From Chitinophagaceae bacterium (GTDB lineage Bacteria; Bacteroidota; Bacteroidia; Chitinophagales; Chitinophagaceae), in the NCBI GenBank assembly GCA_004173355.1, contig SEAD01000011.1, positions 1-61,280 on the forward strand: DNA of 61,280 bases. The letters run 5' to 3'. Within the stretch, counting starts at the first letter, position 1. Every line of letters begins with the position of its first letter. Shown here in pieces: positions 51,662-59,783 of this stretch. Below the pieces are notes generated by a model. The model ran no database searches, was not told the DNA's origin, and saw only the letters and a program-made list of their open reading frames with translations. The position numbers and the translations under genes are program-made.

Positions 51662-52159
51662 ATGAAAAAATTACTACTGTCGGCACTGTTGCTGACCGGT
51701 ATTACCGCTTTCTCGCAGGACCTCAAAAATTTCCGTCTTTATAGTCCCGATGCCGACGCGGCCAAAGGGATCGATGCCGCAGTTGCGAAAGCAAAAGCAT
51801 CCGGCAGGAATGTGTTCCTGCAGGTTGGGGGCAACTGGTGTATCTGGTGTATGCGGTTCAATGATTTTACCACAAAGGACCCACAGATTGACTCCCTTGT
51901 CAATGCGAATTATGTAGTCTACCATCTCAACTACAGCAAGGAAAACACCAATGAAAAAATCCTCGCGAAATACCGGTTTCCCCAGCGTTTTGGATTCCCT
52001 GTATTTCTCGTACTCGATGGAAACGGACAGCTGCTCCATACACAGAATTCAGCGCTGCTGGAAGATGAAAAAACAAAATCATACAGCCGCGACAACGTGA
52101 TTGGATTCTTCCGCGACTGGTCACCAGCTGCACTGGATCCGGCAACCTATAAAGAATAA
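51662..52159 (+). CDS. thioredoxin-fold exported protein
   Basis: A 165-residue protein with a signal peptide (MKKLLLSALLLTGITAFSQ). It has a thioredoxin fold of the DUF255/thioredoxin-7 type with CxxC as Cys60-Ile-Trp-Cys63 (GGNWCIWCMRF) and a later cis-Pro region (FGFPVFLVLD). The leader puts it in the periplasm. It probably reduces or forms disulfides in exported proteins. The DUF4442 gene follows immediately. Confidence 0.85.
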   Translation: MKKLLLSALLLTGITAFSQDLKNFRLYSPDADAAKGIDAAVAKAKASGRNVFLQVGGNWCIWCMRFNDFTTKDPQIDSLVNANYVVYHLNYSKENTNEKILAKYRFPQRFGFPVFLVLDGNGQLLHTQNSALLEDEKTKSYSRDNVIGFFRDWSPAALDPATYKE

Positions 52160-52160
52160 T

Positions 52161-52664
52161 ATGTCACCAGGAACCAAGGAGTTTATAACGCTGGCAAAAC
52201 ATCCGCTGAAGTTCCGGCTGTTCCTGCTCGCGAAGCTGCCAAGTGCTTTTTTCGCAGGGTTGAAAGTACGGGAGATGGACGCCGGGAAAGCGGTGGTCAG
52301 TGTGCCCTTCAAATGGTTTACAAAAAACCCATTCCGCTCCACGTATTTTGCCTGTCTTGCCATGGCCGCGGAAATGAGCACCGGTGCACTGGCAATGGCC
52401 ATGATTTATAAACGGAAACCCGCAGTGTCGATGCTGGTGGTCGGACTGAAAGCCGACTACTTCAAAAAAGCCACAGGCCGCACCTGGTTTACCTGTGAGG
52501 ATGGTGCGCTGTTCCGTGATGCGATAGAACAATCTGCCGCAAGCGGGGAGAGTGTTACTGTCACTGCCCGGTCTACCGGCCGGAATACCGCAGGGGAAAC
52601 CATCGCTATATTTGAATTGACCTGGTCGTTCAAGGTGAAAACAAAAATGCCTGATAATATATGA
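52161..52664 (+). CDS. DUF4442 hotdog-fold protein
   Basis: A 167-residue protein with the DUF4442 pattern (hotdog fold, thioesterase-like): VPFKWFTKNPFRSTYFACLAMAAE and VTVTARSTGRNTAGET. Start 52161 was chosen because the longer frame adds 20 residues overlapping the upstream gene. A thioester substrate is likely but not shown. Its stop overlaps the next start as ATGA (52661-52664). Confidence 0.75.
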   Translation: MSPGTKEFITLAKHPLKFRLFLLAKLPSAFFAGLKVREMDAGKAVVSVPFKWFTKNPFRSTYFACLAMAAEMSTGALAMAMIYKRKPAVSMLVVGLKADYFKKATGRTWFTCEDGALFRDAIEQSAASGESVTVTARSTGRNTAGETIAIFELTWSFKVKTKMPDNI

Positions 52665-54061
52665 AAATCGCTTTCCATGGTGCGGCACAGACCGTCACCG
52701 GTTCCAAACACCTGCTCACCCTGAAAAACGGGAAGAAAGTATTACTTGACTGCGGGATGTTCCAGGGCATGGGCCGGGACACGGACGGCCTCAACCGCGA
52801 CTTTGGATTCGATGCGGGCGAAGTGGATGTGATGATCCTGTCACATGCCCATATCGATCACTCCGGGCTGATCCCCAAACTGGTCAGGGACGGTTTTACC
52901 GGTAAGATTTTCTGTACGCCTGCCACAAAAACACTGAGTTCGATCCTGCTGGCCGACAGTGCCGAGATCCAGGAATCCGATGCAAAATTCAGCAATAAAA
53001 AACGGGCGGTCCGGCAGCTTCCCTACATAGAACCGCTCTATACACTCGAGGATGCCGAACGGGCCATTGACCTGTTTGCGCCCGTGGAGTATGGGGTCTG
53101 GCAGCAGGTCATGGATGGGGTGGAAGTCATGTTCACCGATGCCGGACATATTATCGGTAGCGCCTGCGTGCATCTACGGATAACGGAGAACGGGAAACTG
53201 ACACGGATTTCGTTCAGCGGTGATATCGGCCGGTACCGCGACGTAATCCTCAAATCACCCGAAATATTCCCACAGGCAGATTATGTGATCATGGAATCAA
53301 CCTATGGCAACAGCCTGCACGACCCGGGCGACAGCACGCCTGAACTCCTGCTGAAATGGATTAACGATGTGATCCATAAAAAAGGTAAACTGATCCTGCC
53401 GGCCTTCAGCGTGGGACGTACGCAGGAAATCCTGTTTGCCCTGAACCAGCTGGAACTTGAAAACAGCCTGCCCGATATTACCTACTATGTAGACAGTCCG
53501 CTCAGCATCGAAGCAACCAATGTGGTGAAAAGTTACCCTGCCTATTTCAACCGGAATATCCAGAACATCATGAAGACGGACAGTGACCCGTTTTCCTTCC
53601 GCGGACTGAAATATGTAAAAACCGTAGATGAATCCAAACAGCTCAACTACCAGAATGGTCCCATGGTGATTATTTCGGCGAGTGGCATGGCAGATGCGGG
53701 CCGTGTCAAACACCATATCAGCAATAACATTGAAAACAGCCGCAACTCGATCGTGTTCACCGGTTATTGCGAGCCACGCTCACTCGGTGGCCGCCTGCTG
53801 GCCGGTGCCACCGAAGTCGGGATCTACGGCCTCGAACACCAGGTACACGCCGAGATCGGATCGATCCGGAGCATGAGCGCCCATGGTGACTTCGAAGATC
53901 TTTCGCAGTGGCTTGCCAGCCAGGACCCGCGTCAGGTAAAGAAACTGTTCCTGGTGCACGGCGAACCGGATGTACAGGCGGGGTTTAAAAAACGCCTGCA
54001 ACGCAAGGGTTTTGACGATATCCTTATACCCGAACGCCATTTCGAAACGGGGCTGGAATAG
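52661..54061 (+). CDS. beta-CASP metallo-beta-lactamase ribonuclease
   Basis: A 466-residue protein of the MBL-fold beta-CASP family, like archaeal and bacterial CPSF73-type RNases. It has SHAHIDHSG (His62, His64, Asp66, His67), DAGHIIGSA, FSGDIGRY, then the beta-CASP inserts with a Ser/Ala-Gly-rich motif (VIISASGMADAGRVKHH) and a C-terminal HGEPD motif. Together these support an RNA endo/exonuclease in the cytoplasm. The start overlaps the DUF4442 stop, so translation is coupled. Confidence 0.9.
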   Translation: MKIAFHGAAQTVTGSKHLLTLKNGKKVLLDCGMFQGMGRDTDGLNRDFGFDAGEVDVMILSHAHIDHSGLIPKLVRDGFTGKIFCTPATKTLSSILLADSAEIQESDAKFSNKKRAVRQLPYIEPLYTLEDAERAIDLFAPVEYGVWQQVMDGVEVMFTDAGHIIGSACVHLRITENGKLTRISFSGDIGRYRDVILKSPEIFPQADYVIMESTYGNSLHDPGDSTPELLLKWINDVIHKKGKLILPAFSVGRTQEILFALNQLELENSLPDITYYVDSPLSIEATNVVKSYPAYFNRNIQNIMKTDSDPFSFRGLKYVKTVDESKQLNYQNGPMVIISASGMADAGRVKHHISNNIENSRNSIVFTGYCEPRSLGGRLLAGATEVGIYGLEHQVHAEIGSIRSMSAHGDFEDLSQWLASQDPRQVKKLFLVHGEPDVQAGFKKRLQRKGFDDILIPERHFETGLE

Positions 54062-54083
54062 GCTTCCGGTAAAAAATTGTATA

Positions 54084-54102
54084 AACATTTTTCGGAAATG
54101 TT
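54084..54102 (+). repeat. 7-bp hairpin after the beta-CASP gene
   Basis: AACATTT (54084-54090) pairs with AAATGTT (54096-54102) across a five-base TTCGG loop. No T-run follows, so it is at most a weak terminator. Confidence 0.4.
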
Positions 54103-54215
54103 AAGGTGTATACCCTGACATGCGTTTTCACATCCCTTTATGAATGCGGGTGAGCCCTTTTGCGTTTATATATGGAATGGCCGTTGGTCATTTATAAAAC
54201 AAAAAAGGACATCAG

Positions 54216-54806
54216 ATGAAAAAGTACTGGAAGGCCTGGAGCGTCTCTCTCGCCGTTGTCTTCTTGCTTGCAAGTTGTGCTCCAACCGCCCATATCGAAA
54301 AAGACGATACGGCAGATTTTACCAGTTATAAAACCTACGCATGGATCGACAAGGATGGGGAAGGGAAAAAAGACCGCAACAGGATAAATGACCTGGCGGA
54401 ACAGAAAGTGCGTGCGGCAGTTGACCGTGAACTGCAGGGCAGCGCAGGATGGAAAGAATCAAAGAAAAACCCCGACATACTTCTTAGTTACGACCTGCTG
54501 GTTGAACGGACGGTGAAAAACCAGTCAGACCCGGTTTATTCACGCGGCTTCACGCGGACCTTCTACAACCCTTACCGGGGAAGGTTCTTCAACGTTTATT
54601 ATCCTTCACAGTTTGTGGGATACGATAACAGGGATATTCCTGCAAGGGAAGGGACTGTTACGATCACCATGACCGATGCCCGTACCGACAAAGCAGTCTG
54701 GCAAGGTTGGTCGACCGGCGAAATCGACAGCCGCAACATGAGCTCGAAGGATATCGAGACAGGCGTAAGGAAGATTTTTAAAAAATTCGATATCGCGAAA
54801 AACTGA
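54216..54806 (+). CDS. DUF4136 lipoprotein
   Basis: A 196-residue protein with lipobox LLASC (Cys21). The DUF4136 pattern is clear: DFTSYKTYAWID, KVRAAVDRELQ, NPDILLSYDL, VTITMTDARTDKAVWQGW and a final VRKIFKKF. The family is common in Bacteroidota outer membrane or periplasmic lipoproteins and has no firm function. A terminator follows. Confidence 0.85.
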   Translation: MKKYWKAWSVSLAVVFLLASCAPTAHIEKDDTADFTSYKTYAWIDKDGEGKKDRNRINDLAEQKVRAAVDRELQGSAGWKESKKNPDILLSYDLLVERTVKNQSDPVYSRGFTRTFYNPYRGRFFNVYYPSQFVGYDNRDIPAREGTVTITMTDARTDKAVWQGWSTGEIDSRNMSSKDIETGVRKIFKKFDIAKN

Positions 54807-54828
54807 TTTCCCACGGACGGTTTGGTTT

Positions 54829-54859
54829 ATGCCCCGGGCTTTAGCCGGGGCATTTTTTT
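54829..54859 (+). terminator. intrinsic terminator of the DUF4136 gene
   Basis: ATGCCCCGG (54829-54837) pairs with CCGGGGCAT (54845-54853), followed by a T-run of seven. Confidence 0.85.
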
Positions 54860-54936
54860 GTGCCGTGCCGATCCGCAGCGCACCCGGGACGGGCATTTCG
54901 CATGCTTAAAGCCCCGGGACATTTTCCAAAAAAAGT

Positions 54937-54966
54937 TTTGTGGATTCAAAAATTGAGTTATTATTG
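54937..54966 (+). promoter_or_regulatory. candidate promoter of the SusCD operon
   Basis: TTTG (54937-54940) and TATTATTG (54959-54966) are spaced 18 bp. The first fits the -33 box and the second is one base from TAnnTTTG. The start is predicted near 54972, giving a leader of about 77 nt. Confidence 0.45.
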
Positions 54967-55000
54967 TGTACCAGTATGTACCAGTATACAAGAACTGGTA
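54967..55000 (+). promoter_or_regulatory. tandem 10-bp repeats at the SusCD start site
   Basis: TGTACCAGTA occurs twice head to tail (54967-54976 and 54977-54986), one helical turn apart. An inverted ACTGGTA follows at 54994-55000. Placement over or just after the predicted start site suggests a regulator site or leader element. Confidence 0.5.
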
Positions 55001-55048
55001 ACTGCCCGCTTATCGCTAAACTGTTTAAAAAGTCCAAAACGATTGTGT

Positions 55049-58024
55049 ATGAGAATCAAAAAAACTTTTCTCCACTGTTTCCTCTTCATCGGGGTGCTGT
55101 TACAGGCCTCCCTTGCGTTTGCACAGAACGCGACAGTAACGGGAACCGTAACCGACGCCGGTGGCAAGCCGGTACCGGGTGCCACGGTAGCCGTTAAAGG
55201 AACATCCGTAAGCGCCGCTGCAGACGCAGCCGGTGTATTTACAGTAGCCGTTCCGGCCGGATCATCCATCCTTATCATCAGCTCGGTTGGTTACGTGCCA
55301 CAGGAAGTTGATGTGACGGGAAAAACAAACATCAGTATCAGCCTGTCCGCCGACAGCCAGTCGCTCGAAGATGTAGTAGTGGTTGGTTATGGTACCGTCC
55401 GCCGCAAGGATGCGACCGGTGCAGTGGCCAGTATCGGCACAAAGGATTTCAGTGCCGGTGTGATCAACAACCCCATGCAGCAGATTGCCGGCAAGGTGGC
55501 AGGGCTGACCATCACCATACCCAATGGTGATCCCAATGCAGACCTGACGATCCGCCTGCGCGGACAGACTTCACTGAGTGGCGGACAAACGCCACTGATC
55601 GTGCTCGACGGGATCCCCCTGGATGATCCCAACCAGATCGCCAGTATCCCTCCAGGGGATATCGCATCCTATGATGTGCTCAAGGATGTATCCGCAACAG
55701 CGATTTACGGATCACGTGGTGCCAACGGTGTGATCATCATCAATACCAAAAAAGGAACTGCCGGTCGTACCCGCGTTGAATACAACGGTTATATCGCATT
55801 TGATAAAATGTCCAACAACTACGACCTCGCCAATTCCTCCGAATGGCGCCAGGCGGCGGTTGCAGCCGGTATCAACCAGTCCACCATTGATGGGCTCGAC
55901 AAAGGGGCAAATACCGACTGGTCGAAAGCCATAACACGCAACGCCTTTACACATAGCCATAATGTGGCCATCGCAGGGGGTGCCAACGGTTTCAATTACC
56001 GCGCCTCGGTTACCTTCATGGACCAGGAAGGGGTAGTCATCAATTCAGGCAAACAGCAGTTCGGTGCCCGTTTCAATGCCCAGCAGAAAGCACTGAACAA
56101 TAAACTTGACCTGAAATTTTCGGTACTCTACAACGAAAACAAACAGAAGTATACCGACTACGCGATTTTTGCTTTTATCAATACTGCCTTACCCACTTAT
56201 CCGGTATATAACCCGGATGGTTCGTACTATGAATTCAGCAGTTTTGAACAACAGAATCCGGTTGCAAGACAGGAACTCCAGACCAACGAGGGCCGCCAGT
56301 TCCTGACCCAGATCCTCGGAAGTGCCGACTACGAACTGATCCGCGGACTTAAAATCGGTACTCTCGGTTCCATATCCAGGTTCAATATCCAGCGCGCTTA
56401 CTTCCAGCCAACACTGCCGGGTATCGGCAACCTCAACAATGCAAGCCAGAGCAGCGCAAACGTCAACTCCAAAAAAGGCGACCTGCATGCGAACTACATC
56501 AAGGATATCGGCAAACACAACCTGAACGCAACTGCCGTATATGAGTTCAACCAGTTTAACAACTACTCCATCTCCGCATCGGGACAGGATTTCCTGGTAC
56601 CCGAACTCGGACCCTGGTTCCTCGGTGGTGGTAACCCCAACCAGAACATCATCGGGTCGGTGCAGCAGGAATTCAAAATCATTTCCTTCCTCGGCCGTCT
56701 CGCCTACAACTACGATGGTAAGTATTATGCAACCGCAAGCTTCCGCCGTGATGGCTCTTCGAAATTCGGTGTCAACGAACGCTGGGGTAATTTCCCGTCA
56801 GCATCCGTTGCCTGGAGGATCAAAGGTGAATCATTCATGGACGGGATCTCCTGGCTCGACGACCTGAAACTCAGCGCCGGTTACGGTGTGGTGGGTAACC
56901 AGGACGCTATCGATCCCTACGCTACCGAATTGCTCCAGGGTGGTTCAACGCGCTACTATAACCCGGCTAACTCCCAATACTCCTATCCGCGTTCTTACCA
57001 GATCAGCCAGAATGATAATCCCAACCTGAAATGGGAAGAACGCCGCGGTGTGAACATCGGCCTCAATTTCGCCGTACTCAACAACCGCGTTACCGGTAAT
57101 ATCAACTGGTATAACGACCGCACTAAAAACCTGCTGGCAAGTTATACTGTACCGGTGCCACCGTATTTCTATCCGACCATCCTGGCCAACGTAGGCGAAC
57201 TGACCAACAAGGGTGTGGAAGTGCAGCTTGCGGCGGATATCGTGCGGGGCAGGGACTTCACCTGGAATGTAGGTGGACAGATCACGCGCAACCGGACTAA
57301 AATTGAAAACCTCTCCGGAGATATCAACGGTACACCCGTCACACTGAATGAAGTGGTACAGGGACAGGCCACCGGCCGCGGTTATGCAGCCAACTACATC
57401 ACCTACCTGAAAGTCGGTTACGCCCCTTACGTGTTCCAGCTCGCGGAATTTGCGGGTCTCGACCCCAATGCAACCGGTGCCAGCAACCAGCTGTACTACC
57501 TGCCCGACGGGCAAACCACCGCGAGTGTGAATGCCGCACGTAAAAAGATCGTGGATCCCACGGCACGGTTCAACTACGGATTCAACAGCACCTTCGGATA
57601 CAAACAATTTGGGCTGAATTTCTTCCTGCGTGGTGTGGCCGGACAGAAAATTTTCAACAACTACCAGAACATCACCAGCAATACCACCGGTCGCCTGCCG
57701 GGTAACAATATCACAAAAGCAGGTCTCAGCAATGGTATCCGTGGTTCACAGACAGCCTCCACACTCTGGCTGGAAAATGCCGGCTTCCTGCGGATGGATA
57801 ATGCCACATTCTCCTATACATTCAATAAGGTGAAAGGCTTTGAGACGCTCCGCGCCTATGTCACCGGAAGCAACCTTTTTGTGATTACCGACTATACCGG
57901 ACAGGATCCGGAGATCCAGGTGGGTAACAGCGTGCAGTCCTATATTGACGCCAACGTATCCGGGCTGGGTTACTACCCCCGCAGCCGCACCATCACCATC
58001 GGTATAAACGTAGCCTTTAAGTAA
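55049..58024 (+). CDS. SusC/RagA-type TonB-dependent outer-membrane transporter
   Basis: A 991-residue outer-membrane porin subunit. Start 55049 gives a signal peptide (MRIKKTFLHCFLFIGVLL ... AFAQ). A carboxypeptidase-regulatory-like domain (VTGTVTDAGGKPVPGATVAV) and plug (EDVVVVGYGTVRRKDATGAV, IVLDGIPLDDPNQI) lead into a large beta-barrel. No STN domain is present, so anti-sigma-linked control is unlikely. It would form a complex with the downstream SusD to take up a nutrient, perhaps a glycan. The frame extends to 54860 but those 63 residues do not form a signal. Confidence 0.95.
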   Translation: MRIKKTFLHCFLFIGVLLQASLAFAQNATVTGTVTDAGGKPVPGATVAVKGTSVSAAADAAGVFTVAVPAGSSILIISSVGYVPQEVDVTGKTNISISLSADSQSLEDVVVVGYGTVRRKDATGAVASIGTKDFSAGVINNPMQQIAGKVAGLTITIPNGDPNADLTIRLRGQTSLSGGQTPLIVLDGIPLDDPNQIASIPPGDIASYDVLKDVSATAIYGSRGANGVIIINTKKGTAGRTRVEYNGYIAFDKMSNNYDLANSSEWRQAAVAAGINQSTIDGLDKGANTDWSKAITRNAFTHSHNVAIAGGANGFNYRASVTFMDQEGVVINSGKQQFGARFNAQQKALNNKLDLKFSVLYNENKQKYTDYAIFAFINTALPTYPVYNPDGSYYEFSSFEQQNPVARQELQTNEGRQFLTQILGSADYELIRGLKIGTLGSISRFNIQRAYFQPTLPGIGNLNNASQSSANVNSKKGDLHANYIKDIGKHNLNATAVYEFNQFNNYSISASGQDFLVPELGPWFLGGGNPNQNIIGSVQQEFKIISFLGRLAYNYDGKYYATASFRRDGSSKFGVNERWGNFPSASVAWRIKGESFMDGISWLDDLKLSAGYGVVGNQDAIDPYATELLQGGSTRYYNPANSQYSYPRSYQISQNDNPNLKWEERRGVNIGLNFAVLNNRVTGNINWYNDRTKNLLASYTVPVPPYFYPTILANVGELTNKGVEVQLAADIVRGRDFTWNVGGQITRNRTKIENLSGDINGTPVTLNEVVQGQATGRGYAANYITYLKVGYAPYVFQLAEFAGLDPNATGASNQLYYLPDGQTTASVNAARKKIVDPTARFNYGFNSTFGYKQFGLNFFLRGVAGQKIFNNYQNITSNTTGRLPGNNITKAGLSNGIRGSQTASTLWLENAGFLRMDNATFSYTFNKVKGFETLRAYVTGSNLFVITDYTGQDPEIQVGNSVQSYIDANVSGLGYYPRSRTITIGINVAFK

Positions 58025-58062
58025 GCAGCCATTTGATTGACCAAACAATAACATTGACCGAT

Positions 58063-59694
58063 ATGAAACAGCAGAATATTTTTAAACTTTCGATTGTCCT
58101 TTTGTCCATGGCGTTGCTCCCGGCGTGCACAAAACTCGACAAGAAAATATACAGTGTGGTACCTAACCAGAATTTCTGGCAGACACCCGCACAGATCGCC
58201 GCAGGTATTGCACCGGCCTATGCCAACCTTTCACAGATTCCGGCGGGTGAATACCAGAACCTGATGGAACACTCAGCAGACGGCCAGCTCACACCCGCAC
58301 GTGGAGCGGACTGGCTCGCGGCCGGGCAACATATCGAGATGTGGACGCATACCTGGCATGCAGAAACCGAAGCTGTGGTAAATACATGGCCCGATCTTTA
58401 CCGCGGCATCAGTAATATCAACTTCATCCTCAGTGTGGTCAACAGCCTCGACCCTATACCGCCGGACCTGGCCAATATCAACGCAGAACTAAAAACGCTG
58501 CGGGCGCTGTACTACTACTGGGCAATGGACCTCTATGGCAATGTGCCGCTCGTGACCGATTTCAATACCGACCCCACCACCATTACTAACAGCACCCGCA
58601 AACAGGTATATGATTTTGTAGAAAAGGAAATCAAGGATAATATAAACCTCGTCACATCCACCACGGGTCTGACCACGTATGGACGGGTGACCAAATACCT
58701 CTCGTTCACCATACTTGCGAAACTCTACCTCAACTCAGAGATTTATGTCAACCAGCCCCGCTGGGCGGAAGCGCGGGATATGTGTGATTCCGTTATCCTG
58801 AGCAATAAGTATTCGCTCATGACCAATTACTACGACAATTTTTCGCAGAACAATGAAAGTTCCACCGAAAACATTTTCGCGGTTCCATTTGACAATGTCA
58901 ACATCGGAGGTAACAATATCCAGACACAGACGCTGCACTACGACAACGAACCGAATACCGGGATCCGCGGTGGCGGGTGGAACGGATACTGCTCCAATGC
59001 CGAATTCTACAGCAACTTCGACACCACATCAGTGTATGCCAAACGTGGCCAGAATACCTACCGTACTTTCCTCGATTCACGCTCGGGCCAATACCTGGTC
59101 GGACAACAATTCAATGAACGCATGAGTTACCCGCCGAGTACCAATGTCCTTGTAGCCAGTGATAACGCGGCGCTGCGTCTTACCGACAAACAAACCGGTA
59201 AACTTCTCTCGTTCTACCCCAATGTAAAAGAAGTAAACAACCCGACCGATACCTTCCGCCTCGCAGGGGTACGAAGCGTGAAGTTTTTCCCCAATGCCGG
59301 TGTACAGACATCCATGAGCAACGACTTCCCGCTGTATCGCCTCGCAGATGTACTGCTGATGCGTGCGGAGGCTTCGATGCGTAACGGAACGGCAACGGGT
59401 ACCGATCTCAATTACGTGAACATGGTCCGCACACGTGCCTATGGCGGCGATGCTTCAAAAAACTGGACAATGCCACAACTCACCCTGGTCAATATGCTGG
59501 CTGAACGTGCCCGCGAACTGGCCTGGGAAGACCACCGCCGGACAGATGTAATCCGGTTCGGAACATTCGGGAATGCACGCGTACCTGCCAAAGCACAGGA
59601 TGCTGACCGCCACTTCGAGATCTTCCCGATCCCGAAAGCGGAATACCTGACTAATCCGAACCTCAAACAGAATCCGGGTTATCCTCCTTTCTAA
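58063..59694 (+). CDS. SusD/RagB-type nutrient-binding lipoprotein
   Basis: A 543-residue lipoprotein (lipobox LLPAC, Cys22) of the SusD family, with the TPR-helical core (LKTLRALYYYWAMDLYGNVPLV, RLADVLLMRAEASMRNG) and the conserved end ARELAWEDHRRTDVIRFG ... IFPIPKAEYLTNPNLKQNPGY. It caps the SusC barrel and binds the nutrient at the cell surface. It follows susC by 38 nt. A terminator follows. Confidence 0.95.
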   Translation: MKQQNIFKLSIVLLSMALLPACTKLDKKIYSVVPNQNFWQTPAQIAAGIAPAYANLSQIPAGEYQNLMEHSADGQLTPARGADWLAAGQHIEMWTHTWHAETEAVVNTWPDLYRGISNINFILSVVNSLDPIPPDLANINAELKTLRALYYYWAMDLYGNVPLVTDFNTDPTTITNSTRKQVYDFVEKEIKDNINLVTSTTGLTTYGRVTKYLSFTILAKLYLNSEIYVNQPRWAEARDMCDSVILSNKYSLMTNYYDNFSQNNESSTENIFAVPFDNVNIGGNNIQTQTLHYDNEPNTGIRGGGWNGYCSNAEFYSNFDTTSVYAKRGQNTYRTFLDSRSGQYLVGQQFNERMSYPPSTNVLVASDNAALRLTDKQTGKLLSFYPNVKEVNNPTDTFRLAGVRSVKFFPNAGVQTSMSNDFPLYRLADVLLMRAEASMRNGTATGTDLNYVNMVRTRAYGGDASKNWTMPQLTLVNMLAERARELAWEDHRRTDVIRFGTFGNARVPAKAQDADRHFEIFPIPKAEYLTNPNLKQNPGYPPF

Positions 59695-59715
59695 GCGTTA
59701 GAATGTGTATATAAT

Positions 59716-59745
59716 AAAGCAGCCCTGTTCCCAGGGCTGCTTTTG
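59716..59745 (+). terminator. intrinsic terminator of the SusCD operon
   Basis: AAAGCAGCCCTG (59716-59727) pairs with CAGGGCTGCTTT (59732-59743), followed by a short T-run. It separates SusCD from the FG-GAP gene. Confidence 0.8.
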
Positions 59746-59783
59746 TTTCCGGAATTATTACTTTAGTAGAACTGCTCACGCAT

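Noticed and set aside
54860-55048. N-terminal extension of the SusC frame
   Set aside because: It would cover the promoter and repeats, and lacks a signal peptide, while the ATG at 55049 gives a normal one.
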